The notes: generated by a model from the letters alone, not told the origin. A stretch of DNA of 64,000 nt from Branchiostoma floridae (GCF_000003815.2 NC_049979.1:14803459-14867458); one strand, 5' to 3'; shown: positions 47,701 to 59,929, numbered from the stretch's first letter. Numbers and translations are program-made.

Positions 47701-48384
47701 TGGTGGGCAGCAACCTGAAGGACACACAGCTGCAGCAGATCGTCGACAAAACCATCATCAATGCAGACAAGGACGGCGACGGGAAGATTTCTTTTGAAGA
47801 ATTTTGTGAAGTAAGTATCTGTCAATCAGACAACATGTCACTGTTGTTTCCCCAACCTGTTTGTATTAGTGTGCATATTTACAACAGCAGTATCAGTGTT
47901 CTCGCCAGGCCTTTTCAACATAGGGGGTTCCTACACTGTGATTTAGGCTCATACACTGTGATATGCTGTGTTTCAACCAGCAATGGGGGCTTTTCTGTTG
48001 TTTTGTAACAAAGTTTACAAAATGTTGGCTTATGTCAGTACATTTGGCCTGGTGAGAGCACTGAGTATGAGTATGCTTGAGGTAAGCAGTCTATGGTGTG
48101 TAGCCTGGTCCAGCCCTTAAAAGGGCTATTTCTCCCTACAACAAATGTTTGATTATTATGGCTAAATGCCTTTTGACAAGTTCTCATGAACCTCAGGAAA
48201 AGTCAGTGTCCTGGCATATAATGCTGTTGTGTACATGTGCAATAATTCTGATCTTAAATAATATACATGGATGAAATACAATGTAGCTTTCAAACCAGAA
48301 CATTGTCTAAATTCCATTGTCTCCTTTCTGTCCCAGGTTGTTGGAAGTATGGATATCCACAAGAAGATGGTGGTGGAGGTGTAA
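38798..48384 (+). CDS. PPP3R1: Calcineurin B, regulatory subunit of protein phosphatase 2B
   Basis: Calcineurin B is the myristoylated EF-hand subunit that activates calcineurin A, the Ca2+/calmodulin-dependent phosphatase. Exons: 38798-38800 (ATG only), 43079-43115, 45462-45638, either 46376-46435 or 46522-46581, 47626-47810 and 48337-48384. With one of the two 60-nt exons the protein is 169 residues (human 170). The start MGNESS gives the N-myristoylation glycine at position 2. Four EF-hand loops are visible: [36 protein letters not shown] and the fourth within [14 protein letters not shown]. The end [11 protein letters not shown] is that of the family. Intron 1 is 4.3 kb and holds two MITEs. 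The exon pair is described separately. Confidence 0.96.
39684..39898. mobile_element. MITE with TTACTGTAAATGCA termini
   Basis: A 215-bp element in calcineurin B intron 1 with exact 14-bp inverted ends, TTACTGTAAATGCA (39684-39697) and TGCATTTACAGTAA (39885-39898). Inside, the motif GCGGTGGTTTTA and its complement TTAAAACCACCGC recur several times, so much of the element can fold on itself. It has no coding capacity. Confidence 0.85.
40901..41272. mobile_element. CpG-rich MITE with ~30-bp inverted repeats
   Basis: A 372-bp element in calcineurin B intron 1. The left end AGGCACGATCTAGACACGG is mirrored at the right end with several mismatches (complement AGGCCCAATCTATACACAG), continuing through GTTTTTnCCGATATC. 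A TA lies on each side. The interior has about 2.5 tandem copies of a 21-bp unit (GATAGCCTAGCAGGGGTCCCC) near 41047-41095. The ORF that spans it is an artefact of its GC content. Confidence 0.75.
43116..45461 (+). other. Calcineurin B intron 2
   Basis: AT-rich intron with no recognisable exon on either strand, apart from the 16-bp tandem repeat described separately. Several ORFs here have no family signature and no splice logic. Confidence 0.6.
45182..45229. repeat. Three exact copies of a 16-bp unit
   Basis: The unit ATCAAGTTCATTGTGC is repeated three times without mismatch in calcineurin B intron 2. The perfect identity suggests a recent expansion. Confidence 0.95.
46376..46435 (+). other. 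PPP3R1: Calcineurin B alternative exon 4a
   Basis: A 60-nt exon, entered and left in phase 1, with acceptor CCGCCTGCAG and donor GTGAGT. It supplies the last loop residue (Glu) of EF-hand 2, its exiting helix and the linker to the C-terminal lobe, in the version [12 protein letters not shown]. The neighbouring exon 4b has the same length and phases. Confidence 0.9.
46522..46581 (+). other. PPP3R1: Calcineurin B alternative exon 4b
   Basis: A 60-nt exon with acceptor TTCTCATGCAG and donor GTAAGT, encoding the version [12 protein letters not shown]. It differs from exon 4a at 15 of 60 bases but at only 3 residues (M/V, N/Q, T/S). The 4b version is closer to the vertebrate sequence at the M/V site. 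The intron between 4a and 4b is only 86 nt. Joining 4a to 4b would place T next to AG and read TAG at the junction. Confidence 0.9.
47491..47538 (+). pseudogene. Degenerate copy of the calcineurin B exon 5 beginning
   Basis: Read from 47491, this encodes [15 protein letters not shown] followed by a TGA. It parallels the start of exon 5 ([16 protein letters not shown], 47632 onward) about 140 bp downstream. No AG acceptor precedes it at the right distance, and the stop would end the protein. It looks like a decayed exon duplicate. It is short, so chance resemblance is not excluded. Confidence 0.5.
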
Positions 48385-51300
48385 TACTCCACAGTTTATG
48401 TTCAGCTCTTTCAACCACTATACTCACTTTGTGTAACTCTCAACTTTGTACACTATTTTGTCATCCTTGCAACTGGTGTCATTAAGATCCTGTAAGCTTT
48501 ACGTTTCTGTTGTACATGGCATTTGGTACGTGTTATTGTTGCTGCATAATTTATGTTATCCAATCTGGGGAGGCCACCAAGACTGCATTGATGATAAGGA
48601 AATGTCTCAGGTTGAAATCTCACAGGAAGTCAAAGATTTAGCAACAATTTGTGCTAGTAGGAAAAGTTCAAAATGAGGTAGTAAGGATGGGTATGATGTC
48701 TGGATACCTTCAGACCAAAGTTTAAAGCAATACCTTTACATGTCTTGCCGAGCTTTGTATGATTGGGTGCTAGGGTGGGAAAACTGACTTATAGCTCTCA
48801 TAAGGTTAGCTTTTATTCACCATCCTGTGACATACAATTGACTTGATATCAATGCTGTTTTCTGTCATGGAGAAACTACTTTGATATCAAGGCTATTTTC
48901 TGTCAGCAGCAAACTTCAACCTTATCCTGTGCTACATGCCAATGCTCTAGAGGCTGCTTGGGACTACTACATGACAACTGACGATTGGTATCTGAATCCA
49001 AATATGTCCACAAATGAACAACCACATGGCTGACTATCTTATGATCTGGAGCTTGGCATGTTTGCTTGGGGTAACTGGACTTGTTTCAAAAGTCGTCAAC
49101 AATCATAAATCAACAGTCTTAAACTCCATGTAGTGGTTGCACCATAAATACAAATTTGTACCTTGTAGATTTACTAGTCAGCAAATATTTTCTTTGTGAA
49201 ATCATTTCCAGTAGTCAATTACTGAGTGCCAAGTAGATTATGCTGGCTACAAAGAAAAATGTTTTACCGAAGAAATGTAGGAGGGCACAGGAGAAGGATG
49301 AATGTTGCGTACCTCATTATAGCAAAATTTTACTTTGCTCTGGAAAATGCATAATATTATCTACAATTGTGAATAGCACCAGTATTAACTTTTGAAAACT
49401 ACTTCTTGTTAGATTTCTTCCACAAACGTTTTTCTACCACCATCTGTGGACATCCAGTAGTTCCAATGTCACGAGAGAATCTGGGTAACTACCAGACAGT
49501 TCAGTGGACATGATGCATACATTACGTCAGTATCAATGAGGATAGCTATGCTGTGTCGTGAGACAAATTTTATAGAATGTATTACGTATTTTAACATACC
49601 TAAAAGATGATGTTGCTGAAACGCTCAAATTTGCATTTTCAATTCCTAAGACATATCCCTCAAAAAGTGAGCACTACATGAAATCACCATTTTTGTATAT
49701 ACTAATACAAAAAGACAATAACTTAGTTTGTAAATTTCCTTTGGTCATTTGTCAGGCTTGTGAAGGAAGTATTCTTTTTTCTGTTGAGTTCAGTATTGTG
49801 GAATGTTATGAGTAGTTTTTGGTGGTGGAGGGTATTTCTGAACTTAATATTAACTTTGTGGTTAGTGTAATGTTTGTATATATTGTGCGTGTTGGTGCCG
49901 CTGTCCTGTATAACCTAGAAACTGTCCTCCCAAGTATGCTGACAACTTTAATAGCAGTTGAAACCTCTTTTGCCATGGGTTGTTTATACAGAAAAAATGG
50001 ACTGAAGCAGTGACTGAACCAGAAGGATGTGTTTCTACATCCAAACAGGTTTTACACAAGGCAAAAGTGGAATTCATGGACTTGTCTTAATCTTCTTCTA
50101 TTGGACTGGTATCCATAATTCATGCATGCCAGATAAGCAATTTGGAAATTATCTGATTGTTAAAGATGTAGCCTTGTCAGGATTCATTTTCAGTGTCGGT
50201 ATAGGCTGCATGAAAGAAACAAGCATCAGATTTTGCGAAGATCCAGGTGTTTGTTCATCTCAGTGGTAAACAGGCCCATCAAACATGTAGGGCAAGTTTA
50301 CTTGTCTCTTTAGCTTGAAGGTTGACACACCATGGTCAACATAGCTAGATGCTAGATGCTAGACTGGATGTTAAACAAGAAGACATTTTTACTAAGATCA
50401 GACGTCCCTGAATTCCAGCTTTGTCAAACCAAGGAGCTTTGATGTAACCCTTGGTCAAACAGGAAAGATCATCTTGATCAGAGCAGGGGTGGTGCCAGGG
50501 TTGACAGGAGAAAATGGTATATGTAGTCATGCTTGCATGCTTCAAATTAGGGGCAAGAGAAGAGAATATTGATTAATGAACAAATAATTGTAATACTTTA
50601 ATTCTAATACAAAAAAAAAGTAAAGTGATTGGTCTGGTCAAGAGAGTGGTGTGACTTCATTTTGTGATGTTTCTTGTACATTTTGTATATTTATAGTCTC
50701 ACTTGTATAACATCTGGAAAAGTTAGTACAACAAGAATCAGATTTTAATGATTTAAAGTACAGTCATGTACTTCATGTCAATAAAAACAGAATGATTTGG
50801 AAATGCTATGATGTTGAGAAAGGCATGGTATCAGATAAAGAGGGTTTCCAAGCTGAGGTTAGGCTCTGGCATTTTTTTAGTAATACAGTAGTAACAACAA
50901 TACAAGATACAATACAATACAAAATAGAAAGCCCAATAAAAACGACTAAAGAACTCTGCTTGGAGGGTACAAAAGGGTGTCTTTTTTTTAAACTTCTTTG
51001 GTCAGATTAATATTTTCTGCATTCACAGTGTCACTCCAAATCGACCAGTGTCACCATAGATCAAGTCTTTAGACCACATCCATGACAATCATTAACATTG
51101 ACTCTCCAGCCACCATTTTATAACAACCACATTAAAAAAAATATAATAATAACATTGTCTTGGACACCAATATCAGTGTAAATATGTACGTATACCTCAG
51201 GAATACTTTTTGAATCACTTTAAATTCATGTGTTTTTTTCTCGTGTGGCGGTATTATGGCATCTGGTGAACAGGAGTTCATCTACATCTATACTTTACTG

Positions 51301-51628
51301 GGCAAAGCCCCCTTCAGGGGCATCCCGCGCAGGTAATATGATATATGAGATTACTGCTTTGGTCCCATCAAATTGGCATGGCACCAGCTTGCAGGTTCCC
51401 ATGAGAAGAAACAGGTGCAAAACGGTCTTTCCTTCAAAGTGGGTGGTGGACTGGTGGTCCATAACAGTACTGTTCTACCTATGAAGACTGAAACTTAACT
51501 TTATCATCCAAGAAATTGTATTTTTTTCCCGCTCGTCTGAAGTAAAATACGACTCCCAAAAGGGACTAGGTCTGTTCGTACACCCCCAATTCATCGAATG
51601 GACTCGCCTTGGCACGTCAGCAGCTAAA
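48385..51628 (+). other. Calcineurin B 3' UTR and intergenic DNA
   Basis: AT-rich non-coding DNA. A clear AATAAA at 50780-50785 may mark the end of a long calcineurin B 3' UTR of about 2.4 kb, but earlier cryptic ends are possible. Upstream of the ADPGK start I see no strong core-promoter motif. No gene is recognised on either strand. Confidence 0.4.
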
Positions 51629-54600
51629 ATGGCGTCCACTGGTTCGGTTGTCGGCGGTATCGTCTCTGTTTTGGTCGTAGTCGCCGCTCTTTACTATGTA
51701 CGACAACCACCTGATGCAATACTACGGGACAGGCTGGAGAAAGTCCTCCTGTCCCTTCTGAAGGCAGAGAAGAAGGCGAGCCTGGCGTCCAAGCCGCGGG
51801 TGGCGGTGGGGCTCGGGGCCTGCCAGGACGCCTTCGTCGACGGACTGGAGCTATTTGACAGGTAACATTATAAAGTAGTCCGGTGTAGAACCGGTTTTCA
51901 GTGCTGGTATTTTGGTCATCTCATCATGTCCCAAGCTGCATGAGTTCTAGAATGAGAGGGATTTTAATGATACAAATGAAAGTAATATCAAACACCAAAA
52001 CTGGCAAAAGATTGCGTTTGTGAACAGGTGAATCGCCGTCAGAATCGTCTAAAGACAAGATATGGTCGACGTAATTTGCAATAAAGCATGACTTTGTTTC
52101 ATCACCGCAGCTTCCTTGCATAGATAGAAAGTTATGTCAATGAAAATGTGGCCAAATCTACTAATTAGACTAAGGACAAATATGGACTTGATTAGACATG
52201 ATTGTTAATTGGTGGTTCCATCACGCGAACATTCCCCATGAAATGGGAAGGGCAACGACCTTTGGCTTGTAATTTGATGTTGGGGATCAAAATAGAAACT
52301 TCAAATATATGGATGGTGCACTGTTACTTCGCATGTCGTGTTGATGCTGCTTAGTATGCTTCTTTAGAAATGAGTTTCAAAAGTCATGGCACCACCCATT
52401 TGTCTTGAAGATAATTATAAGATGAACAAGTATAACAGATTCTAATCTAAAGCAAACAATGCTACTGTAGTTAAACTGTTACCTACCTTTTAAAGGAAAT
52501 GGCCTGAAAGTTGCTAATAAGCCTAAAGGTGATCATATCATTGGGTATATTACTTGAAGTTATGCTCTTGAAACTATGTGATATACAATGCATATTACAA
52601 GGTTATGTTATATGACTGACCTCCCTTTTTAGCCATAGTAAGCAAGATTTGTCCTGGCATTAATTATTTATGATTTTGTTCAATCATTATGATATTGCAA
52701 TAATGATAAGGTTGTATCCTCACCCACAGGTACAATCTGACCCCTCCAGCCCTGAGTGCCCACTATGACTCCATCCATGACCACCAGGAGCTGGCACAGA
52801 TGTTTGCCTACTTCTTCAACCATGGAGCTGCTGCAGAGTGAGTCAGCAAGAATTGCTAAGTACTGTCTAGGACATTACCCTTACCCCTGTACATATGCTG
52901 CTATATAGTATTATATGGGCTACTGTTTTGTGGATCTGCTGCATCATCTGCATTGAATTTACATTCTATTTGGAGGCAATACACAGGGCATCCCAGAGAA
53001 GAAGGCAGGCAGTGCCATCAAACATACATTATGTGTTAATGTACTAGTATCTACGTAGGTCTGCCCTTTTGGATTAACATTATATGATATCATATGACCT
53101 GTCACACATAACCGTAATTAACTGATAAGGTTGCACCAGCAGTACACATGAGAAGCTAATAGTAATGTGGTAACATCTGCATAAAGGAGCTTTACAGTGA
53201 GTTTTTGCTGTTTTACATGCAATTTGGCAGACTCCACCTTAATTATAGACATGTCCGAATACCATAGAACCCGCCCACTTTTGAAACCATGTCCAGATAG
53301 TCAACTAGACAGTAATTGATGTGTCCATAAGAATAATAGTAATAGTAGCCACTTATAAACCTAATAAATAATGTCTTTTCCTCATTTCCAGAAGGTACAT
53401 GGACAACATCACTCTGTTTCGAGACCTCATGGACATTGTTTACAAAATGCCAAATGCTAGGTTCGAGCTGGGTGGAAACGCACCTGTCATGGCAAACAGG
53501 TTTGCTGCTGAAGGTTGCAATGTTCTTCTGGGGGCACATCTTAGCACCGGTCTTAAAGAAGTGATGAGGGAAGGAATTACAGGTAAGGAGCTTGTGGAAG
53601 TCATCAGACGATTGTTATTTGCAGCACATTATAACAACATCAACTTTCAAGTAACACTTGTGTTGTAAAAGCTCTCTAGTAAAGCACACATGATTAGCAT
53701 GGGGTTTCCTGTGGCCAATGCTCTGTGAATATTCCCATAACAATCTCATCATCCTATGCTCTATGAGTATAATATGATACAGCAGTGACTTAATCTCTTT
53801 CTTTCCTTATAAGTTACTGGTGATGAAATAGAAGAAGATGACATCCACTTGATCTTAGAGTACCCACGGCAGAGTAGCTGGGGGAAATACATTTCACCAA
53901 GGGCTAACAGGTGGGTGATACAATGTTGGGGGTGGTACATTTCAGCCAGGGCAGGCAAGTCCAAATTTTGCTAATACATGAATTGTTACCTTTGAGAGTT
54001 TTGATTTGTCAGCTTGGGTAGAATCTGTATATGAATTATTTCTTTCACATGTAAACAATTTTCAATGAATTAGTCCCAAATACATAATTGTTAGGACTTC
54101 CACTATTTGATGGCATTAGGAGATTGTTTTAGCTATGATAGCGGCTAAGCCGAATTATACAAGAGATTCATGTGAAGTCATGATTTAGTAATAAGACATG
54201 AGGGGAGGATGGGAGGAGAATACAAATGTATAACTGAATATTGCAATAAGCCTGTAACCCTTTCAATAACATGGGGAAGTAACATCGTTTCCCTTGTCTA
54301 CAGATTCATTATCCACAGTGACAGGAACAACCCAAGCCTCAACTCTCTGGAGAGCTTCAGTGGGATGCTGAGGGACTTCAATCCTTCCCTGGTAGTGGTA
54401 GGAGGGATACAGATGATGGACAACTTCCCATTCTCAGCAGGTGAGGGACAGCCCAGTTAGACACCATGTACAATATATGTCCAATATGTATCATAATTTA
54501 ACTGAAATCTGTAATATGCTGCTTTGACAGACATGTAGCTTGCTCTGTTATTACCAGGTACAGTGTATACCCTGACAAGTATCATTGCCTTGTTAGTCAA

Positions 54601-55291
54601 ATGCTTGTTCTCTCATTTACTAGGTGAGCGTGAATCCAGGCTGAGACTCCTGCAGCAGATGTTGGTGTCCATCCCTGCAGAGCAGAAGACACACTTTGAG
54701 TTGGCCTCCTTCACGGAGCAGGCACTGTTTGAGGAGGTGCTGAGGTACATCGTTCCCTACATGGACTCCCTGGGCATGAATGAACAGGAACTACCCAACC
54801 TCTACAGCATGCTGCACGGCGGGAAAATCACGCTCATCTCGGACCCGGTGCCCCGTGTTGCCACCGTGCTGGACCACATGAGGAAGGTCTGGGCAACACT
54901 TCAAAAGGCTGATACTGGCGGGTCAAAACGTCGCCTGTCTCGCCTGCACGTTCATACGCTCGCTTTCCAGGCAATCATGACAAAGAAAGACTCTGGTTGG
55001 AAAAACACCATGTCTGCCGCAGCCAAGGCATCTCTAACAGCCAACAGGCATGTGTGCGGGTCCCCAAAGATCGATCTAGGGAAGGCCACAGTACTCATGG
55101 ACGACTCCTTCTCCACCAGTCGGAAGGAGGGGAGCTCTAGGATCCCTTTTAAAGAAAACCGACCAGTGTCCTGCTGGGAGGAACATGATTATGAGATCTG
55201 CATTGCACCTGTGCTGGTGTGCACAGAGGTGCGACAGACTGCAGGGGGAGGGGATAACATCTCGTCTGCCGGCCTTGTTCTGCAGATCTAG
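51629..55291 (+). CDS. ADPGK: ADP-dependent glucokinase
   Basis: ADPGK phosphorylates glucose with ADP as donor; in vertebrates it is an ER-associated enzyme of the ribokinase-like superfamily. Six exons close in frame to 477 residues (human about 497): 51629-51861, 52730-52837, 53392-53582, 53814-53910, 54304-54440 and 54624-55291. The ATG opens MASTGSVVGGIVSVLVVVAALYYV, a hydrophobic signal or anchor segment as expected for the family. Conserved stretches are RVAVGLGACQDAF, RFELGGNAPVMANRFA, IHLILEYPR, ANRFIIHSDRNN, LVVVGGIQMM, the NEQEL motif in SLGMNEQELPNLYSM, and RLHVHTLAFQ. The catalytic GxGD region appears as TAGGGDNISSAG, with the base aspartate kept. The last exon is long and carries half of the protein. 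Confidence 0.95.
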
Positions 55292-57246
55292 CTCCCTCTT
55301 TTTATGGGAATCCCTTGGGATCAGAATGATCAACTCCAAAATTATCAACATTCTTGTGATCTCAATAATGGCATACGATTTTGACAATCATTCATTTCTT
55401 TATCAGCACACAAAACAAACTGCCTAGCTTTCTCCATTGTGGAATATGTTTTAACTTTAAAAAATATTCAACTGTGCAACATTGTCATTCATGCCAGTAT
55501 GGACTTCTTTTTGTGTTTTGTTCTGTGTTATCTAGAAGTTGTCTTATAAACTTACAGACTTAAAGACATTTGTGTCACAAACATGATTTGGATGTTTTTA
55601 GCTCTGATGTTTAAGAGAACAACAGTCATACTGTGACTTGTGTTTTAGAAGAGCAAACAAACATTTTAAGCAAGCATTACAAAAGTGTGAGTTTGTATTG
55701 TATCACTGCAATGCAATCTACAATATTGTAGACTACAGATAGTGCAATGTAGACCTTATTGTTAGACAGAGCATAACTATCGTGGAACTTTACTTTTAGT
55801 AACAATGATATGATTCACTTATCTTAGTGCATAATGGAGACAGGTGAAAGTAGATGTCTCATATTGTAGGGGCTAATTTGGCCCCATTTAGGGCTGTTGA
55901 GTACTTCAGATCTCCAAATTGAAAGATGTATAGTTATACCATTACCGTTATAATTACAGTGTGTGTACAGAATAAGAATTATATGTTTCACTTTTGCACA
56001 CCTTCCCATGCAAGGCTGATCCTGTGGCATACACACATTTCTCTTGGTTTCACCCCTGGTTATGAATATTAATAAGCTTACCTGCCGTAGCCAGCCAATC
56101 AGCACCCAGATTGCAAATTTTGAACATATAGAAAACAAACAGAATGTGGTGCTTCTTGCGCAAAGATCTGTTTATTTTTGCACAATGATGATAGTCTGTT
56201 TGTATGTTCAGTAAGCATTTGGTGGAAAGAATTGTGAAACACTATGCTGGTACTGTTCGTCTTGTTCGTCTTGGAATATTTATGAAGGCGCCTTATATAG
56301 CACTTTTGAACAACACAAAAGGCATTTATCTGATTGGCTGCCAGTGCCAGTTGGTTAGTGGCCATGCCCCTGATAGTCTGAATCTGAGGCTGGTTTGGCA
56401 GGAGTGATACTAAGGCATTTGTGTATGCCGTGGGATCAGCCCAGCGTGGAAAGGCACTTTTGCAGGGAGTAATCTAGATACATAGCTGTCCTGTTTTTCA
56501 AGTCTCCCAAATGAAACAGGGTTGCAACTTGCAAAACCAAAAGAAGTAGAGTGGAACTTTATTGCAATATCATAGAAGTTGAGTGGAACTTAAGGTTCTG
56601 GAAACGCAAACGCGATTTTGTGGGATTTCTCCTTGCTGTTGAGCTGGAATTTTCAGCAAGTTGTTATAACAGCAATAAACTGCTTCCTAAGCATGACTTA
56701 AGTATCAATGGTCCGAGGTATGGTGTCTTTATTATAAATTTTAGTCAAACCCTACTTGAAGCAACACTTCCAGGTTGTGCATCTCCAGTCTGTTTCCAAA
56801 CATTGTTTTTCTATCTCTTGCTCCAGTTCTTGTGCAATTCTCCCGTTCTGTGTCTAGTTCCTTCATCATCATCGTCGCGGGCTGTTCCTTCAAGTGTCCC
56901 ATTTTGTTGGTTTTCTCTGTAAAGGGTAAAAAAGAAGCTTTTATACTTTTTAACTATTGAATGATTACACTAACAACAATGTAAATGATCTCCAATACAA
57001 TGCTCAGTAGCCCTTGAAATTTTGATTTGTACTGTACTATCATGCTACAATTACAATAAAGAAATAATGCTACAATAAAACAATAGACTGAGCAAAGGAT
57101 TGGTGTCAAACATAATTTTTGTCACAAGTTTGATACAGGAAATATATAACTGTCATGAACTTTTCTCGACTTTACAAATTTGACCTATTCTTCCACATCC
57201 TCCTACGCACGGTTCCCAACGGCTAGCTAACTGACCACAAGGAGTT
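55292..57246. other. ADPGK 3' UTR and intergenic DNA
   Basis: AT-rich with short ORFs of no recognisable family. AATAAA at 56674-56679 and 57055-57060 are candidate plus-strand poly(A) signals. The small minus-strand gene begins its coding end at 57247. Confidence 0.4.
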
Positions 57247-57958
57247 TCAATACGACTGTGGTCCCTCTGCGTAGGAGAATGTTCTTCCATTGCAATCAAC
57301 ATTTACATGATACTCATAGACATTACTGCTACCACTAGATAAATGCATGCATAGCTGGGAGGTTAAATTGTTCAAAAGGAAGAAGTTCCAAGTACTGACA
57401 GGAACGCTGACTGCCTCCTGTCTATGCTGCTCTGCTTTCTGCTCTGCCTGTTCAGCCAGTTTTTTCCTACGGTAGTGGTTTCCAGGACTGATGTCTATAC
57501 CAGCAAGGTAAGCAGCAAAAGCAGTTCCTACGATACCACATGATATTTTCCTGAAAAACATTGAAACAAAAATCATCAGTCTGGGGATGGATGTGGTGTA
57601 CATTTGTTACCTGAATAAAAGAAACCTGGAATTTGGAAAATATTATATTTCTAAAGGCAATGAGGTTAGAAAAGGACCTCCTTTTTATCCCTTTTTTTAA
57701 CCTACTTGCCTAACCGTAATGTCTTATTCGTGTCAATCTTAATGAAAGATATTCTTTGATTTAGATTAAGATTTTCTAAACTCATAATAATGTATTTCTA
57801 AGTAACAATTGCTAACGTTACAAGCCAACAAAACGGCTAGCCAGTACAGTCTAACACGTGCAAGGCGAATTCCCTTTAATAAATCAAAAGATGGGCCCTT
57901 ACGTAATAATGGACTGCTTTCTCCACCAAGTTCTTACTGTTGTCGTTGCCGCGGACAT
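57247..57958 (-). CDS. Small single-pass membrane protein, unrecognised
   Basis: Two exons join in phase 2: 57958-57903 (MSAATTTVRTWWRKQSII) and 57550 leftward. The second opens with TKISCGIVGTAFAAYLAGID, a hydrophobic stretch of about 18 residues, then HYRRKKLAEQAEQKAEQHRQ, a charged helix. The pattern of a short basic N-terminus, one membrane span and a basic/acidic helix is common in small mitochondrial inner-membrane or assembly proteins, but I cannot name a family. The model runs to a TGA at 57247-57249 (120 residues). The last ~50 residues look less protein-like, so a donor after about residue 70 may be missed. The promoter seems shared with ANAPC1. Confidence 0.55.
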
Positions 57959-58156
57959 ACCTCTGGAACTGCGATAACACTGTAAAACGACCAAACGGAG
58001 AGGATTTTGTTGGAAACTTAGTTCGTGTCGTCTGCTAGAGAATGTCCTCGTTGTTTCACTTCCGGGTCGTTGACCCCGCTGCGCAGTAGGCTGCGCACAA
58101 CGTTCAGAATTGATCGCGGGAAAATATGGCTGCTCAAATTTTGGTCTGATGTTCAG
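57959..58156. promoter_or_regulatory. Bidirectional promoter and ANAPC1 5' UTR exon
   Basis: Between the small gene (start 57958, minus) and a good plus-strand donor (GTTCAG|GTAAGA, 58157) lie an ETS motif ACTTCCGG (58058-58065) and two TGCGCA-containing elements near 58080-58096 resembling NRF1 sites. The plus-strand segment ending at 58156 is probably the non-coding first exon of ANAPC1. It contains a short upstream ORF, ATG at 58126 with seven codons before TGA. Assignment to ANAPC1 is by position. Confidence 0.45.
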
Positions 58157-58504
58157 GTAAGAAACTTGTTTGGTGCTCTGTCTTCAGAAATAAGAGTATT
58201 GGAAGAGCGAATGCTAAGCCAGATGATGTTTACATTTATCTGTGACATGAAATAGCAAACTGGGTCGTTTTGCTGTCCTGTGTTTTATGGTACACACGCT
58301 TGACAGACGTTGTGATGGGGAGGGGGGTACAACTTACATGTAAAAGCGAAACATCAGCTACTTCAACATCGTCACGTTTGAATTCCAAATGATCTCGGGG
58401 ATGTGTCAGGAATACTCGGGATTAAGACCGTTCCCGTTAATAAGCAGAAAAGAAATAAAGAGAAAAAAGAAATTGAAAAACCATTGTGGCATAACAGTTA
58501 AATC

Positions 58505-59596
58505 TAACGGGAGGGGGCCATACTTCGACAGCCGTTCTAAGTGGATGCGCATGGCTTTTGTCAATGTACATTTTACAGTGAACTCATCAAAAACAAGTTA
58601 AGATCTTGTATGTATCCTTATAACTGTGATTGAAGCTGTACAGATATATATTTCATTTAACGGTAGCGTTCCGCACTGTACTTTGACAGCGCACGAAACT
58701 TACGGCAGGTTTTCGGCTTGCGTCCGAGCAGAACGTTCCAACACAAAAAAGGGGTCCAAACTCCGACATAGTAACAACCAGACCATCGCCGTGCATTTTT
58801 AAACAATTTATGCAAATAGAATAGCACTAAAAGTCTTCATTATAATTTTTTTGTATCAAATATGGGTCATATTTTGTATTACGCGACTTATTCAAATACG
58901 GTGTGTTAATACGTTTAACGTTACCTCTCACGGTGAGACCAACTTGCCGCAAAACGGCAGCGCATTGTTACATTGAACTGTGATGGCATTTTCGCTTTTC
59001 GGCTTCCTTGATTGCCTTTTCATCCTGTCTTTAGGCAGCAGCAATGGCTACAGGATTTTTTAGTCGGTAGGGATCGATTTTTCTTGAATGTTTGTCGCTC
59101 TACGGACGGGTTGGCTGAGTTCAACGTGTTGAGCATCGCTCGGCCGCCGGCGTTCGTGATAGTAAAATGGCGGAGCCCTGACTGGGTGAACATTGTGGCA
59201 TCAGTTTAGCTCCGTTTATCCAACCCAGTTAAAGGGAAAACAGAACACAGGTATTATTTTTCGGAAGGCTAATAAACATCATTTCTATGTGTGGTGGTAT
59301 TTTTTCACATGTCGTATTTTGCAAAGAATAATTCAAGAGTTTCCCGGGCCATGGTCTCGATACGTTCGCTCGTCAACTTGCACGGAAGGCGTCAAACTTG
59401 TGCAAGTTTTTCAATCGTTATCTGTGGGACTTGCTAACTTCTACAAATACCCCGTCTTTGTAGTTATATACAACAAGGTTTAGTCTACAGCTAGTTGTAC
59501 TTCTTATGTGCAGGCATCTATGCATTTCTCCGCAACAATGATTTTTAAAACCTGACGAAGTTTGGACCCCTGTCGAAGTATGGCCCCCTCCCGTTA
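58505..59596. mobile_element. Non-autonomous DNA transposon with perfect 27-bp TIRs
   Basis: Exact inverted repeats of 27 bp lie at 58505-58531 and 59570-59596, beginning TAACGGGAGGGGGCCATACT. The unit is 1092 bp. Near both ends is a second motif, GGGGTCCAAACT at about 58751 and its complement AGTTTGGACCCC at about 59559. The outermost TA may be a target duplication. No transposase ORF is visible. It lies in what is probably the first intron of ANAPC1. Confidence 0.85.
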
Positions 59597-59667
59597 TGCA
59601 TAGCAAGTTTTGAAAAGCTTAGGATAATCCCAAGGGCCCAAATTTACAAGTATTCTGCACTGGTGTT

Positions 59668-59820
59668 CCAGTGCTGATTCAAATCAAAGCTGTCTCAGCA
59701 CTGGGCGCCCAGTGCTGATGAAAGTTCGAATGGCTGTGCTCTAGTGCTGAAACTCCGTCAGGACAGGAATTCCAGTGCTAAACTTTGTTCCACCACTCAT
59801 TTTACAGTGCTGAAGTAGGA
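59668..59820. repeat. Spaced CCAGTGCTGA-like motif array
   Basis: At least five copies of a CAGTGCTGA-like word (TCCAGTGCTGAT, CCCAGTGCTGAT, CTAGTGCTGAA, CCAGTGCTAAA, ACAGTGCTGAA) occur within about 150 bp at spacings of roughly 30-40 bases. No ORF is associated. The origin is unknown. Confidence 0.5.
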
Positions 59821-59929
59821 ATCTTGCCTTGGAGGACTGTCTTATAATATTTATTTGCCAGTTGCATGTATATGCCACAAACCCTGCCTCTTGAACTTAA
59901 CATGTCTTTCAATTCATGTTACATGTAAT

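Noticed and set aside
49400-51500. Extra exon candidates between calcineurin B and ADPGK
   Set aside because: Short ORFs here have low-complexity or intron-like composition and no flanking splice sites consistent with a protein family.
59012-59209. 65-codon ORF near 59 kb
   Set aside because: It lies inside the TIR-bounded transposon and has no family signature or matching splice partner.
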